Made by a program: the position numbers and the translations under genes. A DNA stretch of 64,000 nt from Paenibacillus sp. S150. Lineage in GTDB: Bacteria; Bacillota; Bacilli; Paenibacillales; Paenibacillaceae. The DNA lies in contig NZ_JACBYI010000023.1 in NCBI RefSeq assembly GCF_019352175.1, positions 35,122-99,121 on the forward strand, in the 5' to 3' direction. Shown here piece by piece: positions 13,656 through 22,670 of the stretch (position 1 is its first letter; every line of letters starts with the position of its first letter). The notes under the pieces were generated by a model, which saw only the letters and a program-made list of their open reading frames with translations, searched no databases and was not told the origin of the DNA.

Positions 13656-13882
13656 TTGAGTTGTTGTTCAAGGACTCTAACAGAAATAGCAACGGCCTGA
13701 CGAACTGCTTCAACCGTAACGGTACTGACCAACGAAAATAAAAATTCATCATTTCTCGGATCAAGGTCTTTTTCCTTTAATGCCGAAACGGCAATCAGTG
13801 CAGATGTGCTGATTCGTTCCCTTACTCTATCGTAAATTCCGCTATCGTCTAAGTCCTTAATGATCTTTTCATACTTTTCCAT
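13643..13882 (-). CDS. Small helical phage protein, antisense orientation
   Basis: 79 residues from ATG 13882 (GGGGG 8 bases upstream). Helical, with acidic front (EKIIKDLDDSGIYDRVRERI) and a hydrophobic back half. It is the only leftward gene in the rightward early region; it could be a moron expressed in the lysogen. No family recognised. Confidence 0.5.
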   Translation of the reverse strand: MEKYEKIIKDLDDSGIYDRVRERISTSALIAVSALKEKDLDPRNDEFLFSLVSTVTVEAVRQAVAISVRVLEQQLNQES

Positions 13883-13973
13883 TATGAACACCCCCTCACT
13901 TAAATATTGTAGTCTCGACAACTAACAATTCGACAGCGAGGAAAATATTCCTACAAAGGAAAGGAGAATTACA

Positions 13974-14225
13974 ATGATCGGTATCCACAAGCTACACCGC
14001 CAAATGGCTTTTATCACAGCCGTGAATATCAATAAGAACGGAATCCTTGAAATGGGCATGCCCGAATTGATGCTCTTGATGCCCCTGCTGCTGAAAAACT
14101 ATAAGCTGGTCTCCGAACTGGACGCATTGAAGGAACTGGCTTTTCACGCTCACGAAATGGGAGATATGGAATGGCAGCAGGACATCTGTAAGCAAATTGA
14201 AGAGCTGGAGGCGCAACTGGTATGA
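13974..14225 (+). CDS. Hypothetical phage protein
   Basis: 83 residues, AAGGAG upstream. Hydrophobic centre (LMLLMPLLLKNYKLVSEL) and acidic helical end (EWQQDICKQIEELEAQL). ATGA overlap with the next gene. Function not recognised. Confidence 0.55.
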   Translation: MIGIHKLHRQMAFITAVNINKNGILEMGMPELMLLMPLLLKNYKLVSELDALKELAFHAHEMGDMEWQQDICKQIEELEAQLV

Positions 14226-14413
14226 ACGACAAGCAATATCAAATCCGGTACCACCGCGAACAAATGGCCTACTGGTTGAGCGTTATGCATGCAGCCAAGG
14301 CAGCGGGTGACGACAACATGGAGCGGCAGGCAGTCCGTGAGCGTCGTGAACATACAAATGCTGTTTTGTCTCTTTGGGCTACCAAGGCCGAGGAATTGGC
14401 GGTGTGTGTATGA
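14222..14413 (+). CDS. Small helical protein upstream of MazF
   Basis: 63 residues, charged and helical. It overlaps the mazF-like start (ATGA), the position of an antitoxin, but lacks the AbrB-type or ribbon-helix-helix DNA-binding start of MazE proteins. A novel antitoxin is possible but unsupported. Confidence 0.5.
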   Translation: MNDKQYQIRYHREQMAYWLSVMHAAKAAGDDNMERQAVRERREHTNAVLSLWATKAEELAVCV

Positions 14414-14757
14414 TCATTGAGCCAAAGCGAGGGGAAATCTGGTGGGCGCACATGGGCGGCAATCAAGGCAGTGAGCAAGGCGGGCTGCGGCCAGTACTTA
14501 TTATTCAAAACGACACCGGAAACCGTTACAGCCCAACAGTGATTATTGCAACCATCAGTCACGCCAAACGCAAGGACCTGCCGATACATGTCCGGGTGGA
14601 TCGGTCCTATAAAATGCCCAAAGAATCGGTGATCATGCTGGAGCAGTTAAGGACCATTGACAAATCAAGGCTGCGGAACTGTAGCACTCAACTCACCAAT
14701 GAGCACATGGGAGAGGTCGATCAGGCGCTCATTGTCAGTCTGGGGTTGCCATTATGA
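14410..14757 (+). CDS. MazF/EndoA-family endoribonuclease
   Basis: 115 residues from ATG 14410, closely following Bacillus EndoA: RGEIWWAHMG, GSEQGGLRPVLIIQNDTGNR, SPTVIIATI, PKESVIMLEQLRTIDKSRL. These toxins cut mRNA at short sequences. There is no MazE-like partner. In phages MazF-type proteins may serve exclusion or host takeover. Coupled to the genes on both sides. Confidence 0.88.
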   Translation: MIIEPKRGEIWWAHMGGNQGSEQGGLRPVLIIQNDTGNRYSPTVIIATISHAKRKDLPIHVRVDRSYKMPKESVIMLEQLRTIDKSRLRNCSTQLTNEHMGEVDQALIVSLGLPL

Positions 14758-15029
14758 CCACCATCATTCGGAGCACAGTCAAGTGTCCTTATCCCAATTG
14801 CGGACACACAGGCGATGTCATCACCGCCCTGCACTGCCGCACAGCGCACAATATGGAGCGCAAGGAGTTGTTCGGGAAATACGGCCAGCCGGAGGCGGTC
14901 AGGTTTAATATGGATGCCGCCAAGAAGAACCTGGAAGGCCATATCCCCCCGAAGCCGCTTAACACTGGATATCCCAGCGATACCATGCATGCCAAGGATA
15001 TGCGGACGACCAGGAGTAAGCGCAAGTAG
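14754..15029 (+). CDS. Zinc-finger phage protein
   Basis: 91 residues. CPYPNCGHTGDVITALHCRTAH is a C2H2-like zinc site followed by a basic helix (ERKELFGKYGQP) that resembles small phage zinc proteins. The C-terminus is basic and unstructured. ATGA overlap with the mazF-like gene. Probable nucleic-acid binding. Confidence 0.55.
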   Translation: MTTIIRSTVKCPYPNCGHTGDVITALHCRTAHNMERKELFGKYGQPEAVRFNMDAAKKNLEGHIPPKPLNTGYPSDTMHAKDMRTTRSKRK

Positions 15030-15053
15030 ACTAACGTCAAGGAGGTGAACAAG

Positions 15054-15221
15054 ATGATGAAGGAAATCACTGATTTAATCGGCAAGACCGGGACGCTGAC
15101 GCGGACCATCACTGTAACTGGAGCTGTTGAAACACCAGAGGGCGAAGTTGAAGTATGTGTGAAGGATGATTTCGGAAATGAATTCTGGGTCCCGAAGGAC
15201 GCTAATGTATCACTGTTTTAA
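15054..15221 (+). CDS. Small beta-barrel phage protein
   Basis: 55 residues from ATGATG behind AAGGAGGTG. All-beta pattern (LTRTITVTGAV, EVEVCVKDDFGNEFWVPKD), probably SH3-like. No function recognised. Followed by a hairpin GGGGTT/AACCCC near 15263-15278. Confidence 0.5.
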   Translation: MMKEITDLIGKTGTLTRTITVTGAVETPEGEVEVCVKDDFGNEFWVPKDANVSLF

Positions 15222-15322
15222 ACCGGGTTATTCATACCCCTATTATTTTTTTGCCAAAATCGGGGTTTTGAACCCCAAAACGTCATAAACCACTCAAAAA
15301 AAACATATCGGAGGAATCATTC

Positions 15323-15595
15323 ATGAAATCAAAATTCCGTATCACCAACAAGCGTAACGCCTTTATCGCAGCCATTCAATCTCAGCGTGCCAAGGACTAT
15401 GCGGAAGCCAAATCCCGCCGCCAGTTCAAGCATGAACCTTCTGAGAAGGTAGCTTACATCCCCGGTTCCCTTGGCCCTTCTGTTGTCACTACAGCGATCA
15501 AGAAGGAATATGGCGGCATTGTTAATCGCACTGGTCGTAAACTGCTTGCGAAGACCCAGAAGGAAGAACGGCCTAGATTCTACAGCCATCAATAA
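15323..15595 (+). CDS. Basic hypothetical phage protein
   Basis: 90 residues, strongly basic at both ends (SKFRITNKRNAF, NRTGRKLLAKTQKEERPRF), predicted RNA or DNA binder by charge only. GGAGGA upstream. No family recognised. Confidence 0.5.
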   Translation: MKSKFRITNKRNAFIAAIQSQRAKDYAEAKSRRQFKHEPSEKVAYIPGSLGPSVVTTAIKKEYGGIVNRTGRKLLAKTQKEERPRFYSHQ

Positions 15596-15611
15596 AACGG
15601 AGGCGGCCGCT

Positions 15612-15773
15612 ATGAGTGCCAAATGCAAGTGTAACAACTTCGCTGTTTACGCGGTGGGCGATGATGCTCAGATGATGTGTCTGCTCTGCATGCTGGATGC
15701 AGTAGATACGGAGATAGCTATCCCGGTCCGCACACTGGACCCATGGGAGATTGATCCTCCCAAAAACAAATAA
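15612..15773 (+). CDS. Small cysteine-rich protein
   Basis: 53 residues from ATG 15612 (GGAGGC upstream). CKCNN near the start and CLLCML near residue 25 give a four-cysteine zinc site. Followed by a short gap and then the recombination genes. Confidence 0.5.
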   Translation: MSAKCKCNNFAVYAVGDDAQMMCLLCMLDAVDTEIAIPVRTLDPWEIDPPKNK

Positions 15774-15860
15774 TGCCCCCGGCTGCAACCAGGAGCATTA
15801 AGCAAACTCTTACCTTAAAATTCACGGTCACTATACCACAATATTTAGGAGGCTGTAAAG

Positions 15861-17492
15861 ATGCTGCATATTAAGCGGATCGAGATTAAGGATTGGCTGG
15901 GGATCAAAGAGCTGAGTATTTCCCCGGGCAAGATCAATAAAGTAGATGGCGATTCCGGCGCAGGCAAGACCAGCCTTATTGAGGCGCTGGAAAAGGCACT
16001 GACCAATAACAGTCGCCGGACTGAGGTGATCAGCCACGGCCAGGAAGAGGCTGAGCTGTTTGTCGAGCTGACAGATGGCCTGCAGATCACCCGTAAAGTT
16101 CGGACGGAAAAGGCGGACTATCTCAAGGTTAAACACGACAGCAAGGCTGTAAGCAACACGGAAGGCTTCCTGCGCAAGTTGATCAACGGTGATATCTTCC
16201 GCCCTATCGAATTCATGCAAAAAGATGCTAAGGAGCAAACGGAAATCATCCTGAACATGCTGCAGATTGACTGGACAACAGAGGGCATCAAGGCATGGTT
16301 CGGGGAGATGCCGGAGGCGGATTATCAGCTGCATATCCTTCAGATTTTGAAACAAATTGAATCAGCATATTTTGAAGAACGCTCCAGTATTAATCGCGAA
16401 ATCAATCTGCTGCGGGCGAACATTGAAGGCATCAAGCGCGACCTGCCGCCAGACTATGACGGCGAAGAATGGCGGGGGGTGGACCTGCAGCAGCTTTACC
16501 GCAGGCTGTCCGAGGCTCAGGAATCCAATAAGAAACTCGAAGAGGCCAAGATGCTGATTGACGGCCTGACACTGCGTATCGACGACATCAAGCGGCGTTC
16601 TGCGAACACTGCTGAGGAAAGCAAGCTTGATTATCGGAGACAGCGAGACACCCTGACAGCGGGCATCCAGCGGTTGCAGCAACGTGTTGAACAGGATCAG
16701 AAATTGATTGATGATGCTGACCGCCGAATCTCGGAGGCGAACCTGCAATTGGACAATGAACTGGAGCAGGCTATTGAACGCCTTAAGCTCCAGTACCAGC
16801 AAAAGAAGCTCAACATCAAAGAAGATATTCAACAGGAAGTTGAACTGAACAAAAGATATATCAGTGAACACCGGGAACAGATCGCTGAAAAAACAACCTC
16901 ACTTGATAATCTCGCGGAGCATGAGCGCAAGGACAAAGAGAAGATCGCGGATCAAGAGACGAACCTGATAGCAGCTGAGAAAGCGAAGTCAGGCCATGCA
17001 CAGCAGGTCATCGCAGATGTTGAGTGGATTGACCCAGAGCCGTTGCAGGCCACAGCCCATAAAGCGGCCGAGATGAAGGAGTATCTGCGGGAGTGGGAAC
17101 GGATGAACGACATCATCCGGGAGAAGTTGGCTCCAAAGGAAGCACGGGCTGCGGACCTGACCGCGAAGATAGAGAAGGCCCGCGAGTTGCCGAAGGAACT
17201 GCTTAAGACCGCCGCACTGCCGGTGGATGGACTGACAGTTGACGACAAAGGGCGCATCCGCATTGATGGCACGCTACTGGATGGGCTCAGCGAAGGAGAG
17301 TCCTTCGAATTCGCGTTCAAGCTCGCCAAGGCTCAGGCCGGGGAACTGAAAGTAATCTGCATGGACGGCTGGCAGAACCTCGGCAGCAAGCAGCAAGAGA
17401 TTCTGGAGGCTGCGCAGCAGGATGATTACCAATACTTCTTGCTTTCTACCGTTGAGGGCAAAGAACTGAATGTCGAAACCGTGGAGGGATAA
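15861..17492 (+). CDS. SMC/RecF-like recombination ATPase
   Basis: 543 residues. The N-terminal ATPase half has DWLGIKELS and Walker A GDSGAGKTSLIE (near 31-42). Residues 180-400 are a long coiled coil, and the C-terminal half contains LSEGE-type signature (LLDGLSEGESFEFAF) and Walker B VICMDGW. This SbcC/RecF-like layout is typical of phage ATPases preceding recT and a RecE-like nuclease. It probably loads or processes recombination ends. Confidence 0.85.
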   Translation: MLHIKRIEIKDWLGIKELSISPGKINKVDGDSGAGKTSLIEALEKALTNNSRRTEVISHGQEEAELFVELTDGLQITRKVRTEKADYLKVKHDSKAVSNTEGFLRKLINGDIFRPIEFMQKDAKEQTEIILNMLQIDWTTEGIKAWFGEMPEADYQLHILQILKQIESAYFEERSSINREINLLRANIEGIKRDLPPDYDGEEWRGVDLQQLYRRLSEAQESNKKLEEAKMLIDGLTLRIDDIKRRSANTAEESKLDYRRQRDTLTAGIQRLQQRVEQDQKLIDDADRRISEANLQLDNELEQAIERLKLQYQQKKLNIKEDIQQEVELNKRYISEHREQIAEKTTSLDNLAEHERKDKEKIADQETNLIAAEKAKSGHAQQVIADVEWIDPEPLQATAHKAAEMKEYLREWERMNDIIREKLAPKEARAADLTAKIEKARELPKELLKTAALPVDGLTVDDKGRIRIDGTLLDGLSEGESFEFAFKLAKAQAGELKVICMDGWQNLGSKQQEILEAAQQDDYQYFLLSTVEGKELNVETVEG

Positions 17493-17495
17493 GGA

Positions 17496-18290
17496 ATGTC
17501 AAACACCCAATTAGCGACGATTCATAATAACCTGGAAAGATTGATCGATTCCAAAAGGGACGCTATGCCCTCCAGTTTTAATAAAACCAGGTTCTTGCAA
17601 AACTGCATGACCGTCCTGCAAGACACCAACAGGATAGAAAAGGCTGATCCTGTCAGTATTGCCCGGACAATGCTTAAGGGCGCGTTCCTCGGTCTGGATT
17701 TCTTCAATAAGGAATGCTACGCAATTATATATGGCGGAAAAGTCGAATTCATGACGGACTACAAAGGCGAGGTTAAGCTCGCTAAGAAGTACAGTTTAAA
17801 CCGGATAAAAGATATCTATGCAAAGGTAGTACGGGCAGGGGATGAATTCGAAGAGATCATCGAAGGCGGAAAACAGAGTGTTAATTTTAAACCTCTACCG
17901 TTCAATGATGGAGAAATATTGGGGGCTTTTGCGGTCGTTACGTTTGAAGATGGCTCTATGAATTATGACACCATGAGTGTTAAGGATATCGAAAATATCA
18001 AGGAGAACTTCTCCAAGAAGTCCAAAGAAACGGGACAGTTTTCCAAGGCGTGGGTTGTCACCACAAGTGAAATGTACAAGAAGACGGTCCTCCGGAGGCT
18101 CTGCAAAAACATTGAATTGGACTTTGATACTATCGAGGCCAAGCAAGCTTTTGAGGATGGCGGAGATTTTGATTTCAATAAGGAAAAGCGCCCGGTGCAG
18201 GAGAGTCCGCTGAACCCCAAAGCAACGGTAATTGACGGAGAGTTTACAGAGGTCAAGGAGGGCGCTGCTGGTGGAACTGAACAAGAGTAA
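17496..18290 (+). CDS. recT: RecT-family single-strand annealing protein
   Basis: 264 residues with the RecT core: KTRFLQNCMTVLQDT, SIARTMLKGAFLGLDFF, YAIIYGGKVEFMTDYKGEVKLAKK, and SKAWVVTTSEMYKKTVLRRLCK. It anneals complementary single strands for phage recombination and works with the exonuclease encoded next. The C-terminal 50 residues are acidic and variable. The next start lies inside its 3' end. Confidence 0.95.
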   Translation: MSNTQLATIHNNLERLIDSKRDAMPSSFNKTRFLQNCMTVLQDTNRIEKADPVSIARTMLKGAFLGLDFFNKECYAIIYGGKVEFMTDYKGEVKLAKKYSLNRIKDIYAKVVRAGDEFEEIIEGGKQSVNFKPLPFNDGEILGAFAVVTFEDGSMNYDTMSVKDIENIKENFSKKSKETGQFSKAWVVTTSEMYKKTVLRRLCKNIELDFDTIEAKQAFEDGGDFDFNKEKRPVQESPLNPKATVIDGEFTEVKEGAAGGTEQE

Positions 18291-19089
18291 TTACTTCAGC
18301 TTGGAAGCCAATCGCCACTATATGAGTGTCAGCCAGTTTAAAGGCTTCCTGCCCTCCTATGGGGGCTGTGAGGCTCAGGCAATGGCTAAGATCAACGGCG
18401 AGTATGTTCAGCCGCCGTCTGTAGCCTTCATGGAAGGACATTTCGTCCATGCTTGGAATGAAGGCACCCTTGCAGAATTCAAGGCTAACAATCCTGACTT
18501 GTACAGCAGCAGAGGGGCGACAGCCGGGCAACTTAAATCCAACTTCCAGCATTGCAACAAAATGATTGAGGTGCTGGAGAACGATCCGCTGGTGTTGAAG
18601 GCGCTAGCCGGACAAAAGGAAGTCATTATGGTCACGGAAATGTTCGGCATCCCTTGGAAGGTCATGCTGGACAGTTACCAACCGGAGGCCAAGATATTCG
18701 CTGACTTGAAGGCACTGAAAGAGATGGACAGCAAGTTTTGGAATCGCGAGGCGCAGGCTTACGAAAACTTTCTGGACCATTACGGATACATCATCCAGAT
18801 GGCGGTATACGCCGAGGTAGAGCGCCGGGTATCCGGGCGCAAAGAAGAGGATTGGTTACTACCTCACATGGTTGTCGTGACTAAGCAAGACCCACCAGAC
18901 CATGAGATTATCTATTTTGATTTTGATGATATCGCGTCTCACCTGCGGATTGTAGGCAATCACATTGAACGCGTCAAGGCGGTCAAGTCCGGCAAGGTAG
19001 AACCGGTTCGCTGCGAGAAATGCGAGTACTGCCGGCAGACGAAGAAAATCACCCGAATCAAACATCACAAAGAACTGGCGTTGTACTAA
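18271..19089 (+). CDS. RecE-like PD-(D/E)XK exonuclease (DUF3799 type)
   Basis: 272 residues from GTG 18271 (AAGGAGG 9 bases upstream, inside recT). YMSVSQFKGFL, the GHFVHAW motif (conserved His), and VMLDSY then IFADLKALKE give the metal-binding Asp and DxK of this nuclease fold. A late CEKCEYCRQTKK cluster may hold zinc or iron-sulphur. It would resect duplex ends for RecT. Confidence 0.85.
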   Translation: MELNKSNYFSLEANRHYMSVSQFKGFLPSYGGCEAQAMAKINGEYVQPPSVAFMEGHFVHAWNEGTLAEFKANNPDLYSSRGATAGQLKSNFQHCNKMIEVLENDPLVLKALAGQKEVIMVTEMFGIPWKVMLDSYQPEAKIFADLKALKEMDSKFWNREAQAYENFLDHYGYIIQMAVYAEVERRVSGRKEEDWLLPHMVVVTKQDPPDHEIIYFDFDDIASHLRIVGNHIERVKAVKSGKVEPVRCEKCEYCRQTKKITRIKHHKELALY

Positions 19090-19427
19090 TGAGCGCCTTC
19101 GGCTTTCATCCTGCACCGAAGCCGAGCTTTGGTCGGGGAAAAGTGAAGCGCGGCGTTCGGGGAAAGTTTAGCCAAGAAACAATAGAGGAAATCTTTCGGC
19201 GTGACGGATACCGATGTGTCAAATGCGGTGAAGGCAGGGACTTGGAAGACAAGCCACATCATGTAGTCTTCAAGTCTCAGGGTGGACCGGGCACGGTAGA
19301 CAATGGCGTTACCGTCTGCCGAACCTGTCACCGCTGGGCTCATAAATCCCGGGAAGGGCGGATATGGTTTGAGCAATTCATTATCCGGCTGTATGGCCGG
19401 TTGAATGGAGCTGAGCCCCATGAATGA
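19089..19427 (+). CDS. HNH endonuclease
   Basis: 112 residues from ATG 19089 (TAATG overlap). CVKCGEGRDLEDKPHHVVFKS, then DNGVTVCRTCHRWAH complete the HNH zinc fold. Within phage recombination operons such proteins process DNA; the target is unknown. Confidence 0.85.
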   Translation: MSAFGFHPAPKPSFGRGKVKRGVRGKFSQETIEEIFRRDGYRCVKCGEGRDLEDKPHHVVFKSQGGPGTVDNGVTVCRTCHRWAHKSREGRIWFEQFIIRLYGRLNGAEPHE

Positions 19428-20082
19428 GATGGTTGAAATTCACCTCCGGCTGCTGGACTGCCAGATATGCGGCGGCGAGATTAACCCGGACCGAGAAGAG
19501 TACTTAGGCCGCAAACGGGTGTGTCGTCGCTGCTATGACAGTCTGACTTGCGGACCAGACCGGAGGTCAAGGAAAAACGGATATACCAAAAAACGATACA
19601 GAGGTGTAAAAATGCCAATTGAAATAAAGGTGTTTAACAAAAGGAGTGCCGGGGAGGCTCCAGCGGTGAAATATGCCGCAAGGCTGTTAAATGAAAAAGG
19701 TTTCGGATTAGCCCAAGATTCGAACCCTTGCAGGAGCGCGCAAATCATTGAAGGTATCCATTCGGGGCAAATCGTGCCGTATGACAGTTACGTGATTACA
19801 GGTGAGTTGCCTGCTCAGGCTGATGTAATGCTACAAAACACGAAGATGATTGAAGCCCTCGCTGAAGCCGGGCGGACCATTAATGCACATGTCCGAACCA
19901 TCGGTTCCCTGCGGCAACAGCTTGAAGCCGGCAAAGGAAATGACAACCTTGCCGCATTACATGATGATGTTCAGCGTGCGGTTAAGGAATGGTGGGTTTC
20001 GGCGGAGTCTACTAGCGATAGCCTAATAGATTCAATCTTTAAATATATCCGGCAACGCGAGGACGGCAAACAGCCCTTTTAA
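19420..20082 (+). CDS. Zinc-finger phage protein with C-terminal extension
   Basis: 220 residues from ATG 19420. The N-terminal part has CQICGGEI and CRRCYDSL (four-cysteine zinc ribbon), then a basic linker. The rest is a beta/alpha domain (IEIKVFNKR...) and a C-terminal helical part. An internal ATG at 19612 with GAGGTG upstream could start a separate 156-residue protein, so this may be two coupled products. Confidence 0.55.
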   Translation: MNEMVEIHLRLLDCQICGGEINPDREEYLGRKRVCRRCYDSLTCGPDRRSRKNGYTKKRYRGVKMPIEIKVFNKRSAGEAPAVKYAARLLNEKGFGLAQDSNPCRSAQIIEGIHSGQIVPYDSYVITGELPAQADVMLQNTKMIEALAEAGRTINAHVRTIGSLRQQLEAGKGNDNLAALHDDVQRAVKEWWVSAESTSDSLIDSIFKYIRQREDGKQPF

Positions 20083-20100
20083 AGCAAAGCAGGTGAAGTA

Positions 20101-21012
20101 ATGGCAAAGCCCCAGAAGGAGAACGGGTTTGCGCCTATTGCAAATGAAATCTTAGATGCGTTATGTCAGTACACCTTCAACGGAGCGCAACTGAGAATTG
20201 TACTGAAGATATGGCGGCTCACCTACGGATATGGCCGGAAGGACCATGACTTCTCAATTACCTTTCTGCAGCAAACAACAGGTATATCAGGGAGAACGGT
20301 AAAGAAGGAGATTGCCTTCCTGATTAAGTCCAAAGTGCTGCTTGTCACGAAGAGCGAGACGAAGACCACGGCCCGGCGTCTCGCCTTCAATAAGAATTAC
20401 GATGAATGGACAATAACGAAAAGCGGTGATTTCATGGAGGAGCAAATTGAAATGTTTTCCACTGATGAGGGGAGCAATACTTCCCCTCCTTATGATGAAG
20501 GGGGAGGGGAGCAATACTTCCCCTCTGAGGGGAGCAATACTTCCCCTCAAGTAGCATCTGGGAGGGGAGCAATACTTCCCCCATATAAAGAAATAAAGAT
20601 CTTAAAGAAAAGTATTAAAGAAAATATAGAGCGGTTTGATGAGTTCTATCAAAAGTACCCTCGAAAGGTCTCAAAGGATGCTGCTAAGAAGGCATGGGAG
20701 AAGCTGTGCAAACTGAAGGGTTTCGAACCGGATACAGCTATCCAGAATACAGCCAATTTCGCAGAGACTTGCAAACTGCTCCAAACGGAGAAGCAGTTCA
20801 TCCCGCATCCTTCGACCTTTTTAAACCAGAAGCGCTATAAAGACTATCCGGTGGTAGATCCGGAAGGGATGCTAAAGCCTGCCGAGACATCAAAGAAAAC
20901 GGGCAGCGTGCTGGACCGAGCACTACAGAGGGAGGTGGAGGGCATTGGATCGAGTCGGCGTGACATTACTCCTGAAGTACCTGTCGGCAGCTTACCGGAG
21001 CTTTGTGATTAA
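20101..21012 (+). CDS. Phage replication initiator (O-protein-like)
   Basis: 303 residues. The N-terminal winged helix (GFAPIANEILDALCQYTF, IWRLTYGYGRKDHDFS, LQQTTGISGRTVKKEIAFL) matches the phage replication protein O N-terminal domain. A low-complexity linker (residues 120-160) is encoded by the four iterons. The C-terminal part (FDEFYQKYPRKVSKDAAKKAW) resembles helicase-loading regions. It should bind the origin within its own gene and recruit the loader and DnaB encoded next. Confidence 0.88.
   Translation: MAKPQKENGFAPIANEILDALCQYTFNGAQLRIVLKIWRLTYGYGRKDHDFSITFLQQTTGISGRTVKKEIAFLIKSKVLLVTKSETKTTARRLAFNKNYDEWTITKSGDFMEEQIEMFSTDEGSNTSPPYDEGGGEQYFPSEGSNTSPQVASGRGAILPPYKEIKILKKSIKENIERFDEFYQKYPRKVSKDAAKKAWEKLCKLKGFEPDTAIQNTANFAETCKLLQTEKQFIPHPSTFLNQKRYKDYPVVDPEGMLKPAETSKKTGSVLDRALQREVEGIGSSRRDITPEVPVGSLPELCD
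20469..20632 (+). other. Putative phage replication origin (four iterons plus AT-rich tract)
   Basis: The 18-bp GGGGAGCAATACTTCCCC occurs exactly four times, at 20469-20486, 20506-20523, 20529-20546 and 20564-20581. It is followed at once by about 50 bases of A/T-rich DNA (20582-20632), a natural unwinding element. The arrangement, within the linker of an O-like gene, copies the lambda origin plan. Confidence 0.8.
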
Positions 21013-21334
21013 CGAGGACGAAGTGCAGGATGTCGTAGGAGTATGGACGGACATTCTGCAAGACATTCCGCCGGATGTCGCCATGGCTGCCGCTCGCAGG
21101 CTCTGCCGGGAGAATACCAGCTTTGCTCCAACACCTGGGGAAATCTATCAGGCCTGTATGGATAGCGGACCTGAGCTTACTATCTACCAGTTACAGAAAC
21201 AGGAACAACAACAGCGATTGCTTGAGCTGCGAGAGTATCACGAAACGGAGAAGGTCGGACCGCCGCCGGATCATATCCGGCAAAAGCTTGATGCGATCTT
21301 TAAGAAAGCGCGGGTGACTGAAGATGAATCTTGA
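20945..21334 (+). CDS. Helicase loader / inhibitor (G39P-like)
   Basis: 129 residues from TTG 20945 (GGAGGTGGAGG upstream, inside the initiator gene). The N-terminal helical domain LLKYLSAAYRSFVINEDEVQ, VWTDILQDIP, SFAPTPGEIYQ resembles the replicative helicase inhibitor/loader G39P family; the C-terminal part is charged and flexible. It overlaps dnaB by 11 bases. Expected to load DnaB at the origin. Confidence 0.8.
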   Translation: MDRVGVTLLLKYLSAAYRSFVINEDEVQDVVGVWTDILQDIPPDVAMAAARRLCRENTSFAPTPGEIYQACMDSGPELTIYQLQKQEQQQRLLELREYHETEKVGPPPDHIRQKLDAIFKKARVTEDES

Positions 21335-22670
21335 CGCTGAACGTGCAGTGCTTGGGTCATTGCTAAAAGATCACTCACTGATGGATGACTGCTTTCTCAG
21401 CCCCGCAGATTTTACAGAGGATGAAGAAGATAACCGACTGCTTTATAAGGTCCTGCAGTATGCCAAGGAACACTCAGAGGGTGCGACTAATCCATTTGAC
21501 CCGGTAATCCTTGTATCAAAATGGGGAGCCAGGCTGCAGCGCATCGGCGGGATAAGCAGACTTATGGCATTGCGTGATTCTGTACCGAGTACAGACAGCT
21601 TTACGTACTACCAGCGGGCAGTGCGGACAGAGCGGGTACAGAAGGAACTTGCTGAGATTGGCAGAGATATTGCAAACATAGGCGGCGGTGACCTAGGGGA
21701 ACTCAAAGCCAGGATGGAACAATTGGAAGAGTTGCAGCAAGGCGATAGCGTAAGCGGTCCTGTGCGCATGGCAACTCTATTGGAGGGTCATGAGAAGGTC
21801 ATTGCCAAGCGAACCAACAGTGGGGGTATCACTGGAGCGAAAACGGCTTGTCATGACTTTACTGAGCTAAGCAAGGGGCATCAACCTGGAGACCTTGAGA
21901 TTATTGCTGCGCGGCCTTCAATGGGCAAGACACTATATACAGTAAACGACATGGAGGCAGTAACGGCGTCCGGCTGGGCGGATGTATTGTTCTCCTTGGA
22001 GATGGGTGCCCTTGAAGTGGTAGAGCAGATGGCTTCTTGTGTCGGCGGGATTAAACGGGACCGGATATCTTCTGGTCAAATGTCGGATAATGACTGGCTG
22101 AGATATGGTGACGCCTTGGAAATCATCGCTTCTAGGTCCCTGTACATCGACGACAAAATAGGAGCAACGGTGGAGTACATCCGGCGGCAGGTAAAGATTC
22201 TGAAAAAAAAGAACCCGAGACTGGTTGTGCATATCGACTTCCTTCAATTTCTTCAGACGGAGAAAGAATTCGGCACCGCCAAAGAACGTATCGGTTACAT
22301 CACGAAGTATCTGAAACGCATGGCAAAAGAGCTTCAAGTCTCTGTCGTTTGCTTGTCAGCAGTGGGACGGAATTGCGAGCAGCGACCGGATAAGCGTCCT
22401 TTGTTGTCAGACCTGCGCGACTCCGGCGACATCGAGTCTGATGCGGATATCGTCACATTCCTCTACCGAGACGATTACTACAACGCGGACAGCCCTAAAA
22501 AGGGATTCGCGGAAATCATTGTCGCCAAGGGCCGAAAGATCGGCACAGGAACGTTTGAAATGGCGTTTTTCCCGGGAATCAGTCGATTTGTGAATTTGAC
22601 GAAAGATGAGAAATACAAGCTCGCTGAGAAGGTGAAAGAGTATGAGCAGCAGCGGACGAATCGAAGATGA
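21324..22670 (+). CDS. dnaB: Replicative DNA helicase
   Basis: 448 residues, DnaB family. The N-terminal domain AERAVLGSLL is followed by the RecA-fold ATPase with Walker A ARPSMGKT (196-203), VLFSLEM, Walker B LVVHIDFLQ, and the DLRDSGDIESDAD arginine/sensor region near the end. It unwinds the fork with the initiator and loader encoded just upstream. Confidence 0.95.
   Translation: MNLDAERAVLGSLLKDHSLMDDCFLSPADFTEDEEDNRLLYKVLQYAKEHSEGATNPFDPVILVSKWGARLQRIGGISRLMALRDSVPSTDSFTYYQRAVRTERVQKELAEIGRDIANIGGGDLGELKARMEQLEELQQGDSVSGPVRMATLLEGHEKVIAKRTNSGGITGAKTACHDFTELSKGHQPGDLEIIAARPSMGKTLYTVNDMEAVTASGWADVLFSLEMGALEVVEQMASCVGGIKRDRISSGQMSDNDWLRYGDALEIIASRSLYIDDKIGATVEYIRRQVKILKKKNPRLVVHIDFLQFLQTEKEFGTAKERIGYITKYLKRMAKELQVSVVCLSAVGRNCEQRPDKRPLLSDLRDSGDIESDADIVTFLYRDDYYNADSPKKGFAEIIVAKGRKIGTGTFEMAFFPGISRFVNLTKDEKYKLAEKVKEYEQQRTNRR

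Noticed and set aside
14222..14757. Standard MazEF toxin-antitoxin pair
   Set aside because: The upstream 63-residue protein has no MazE-like DNA-binding or toxin-wrapping sequence, so I call only the toxin.
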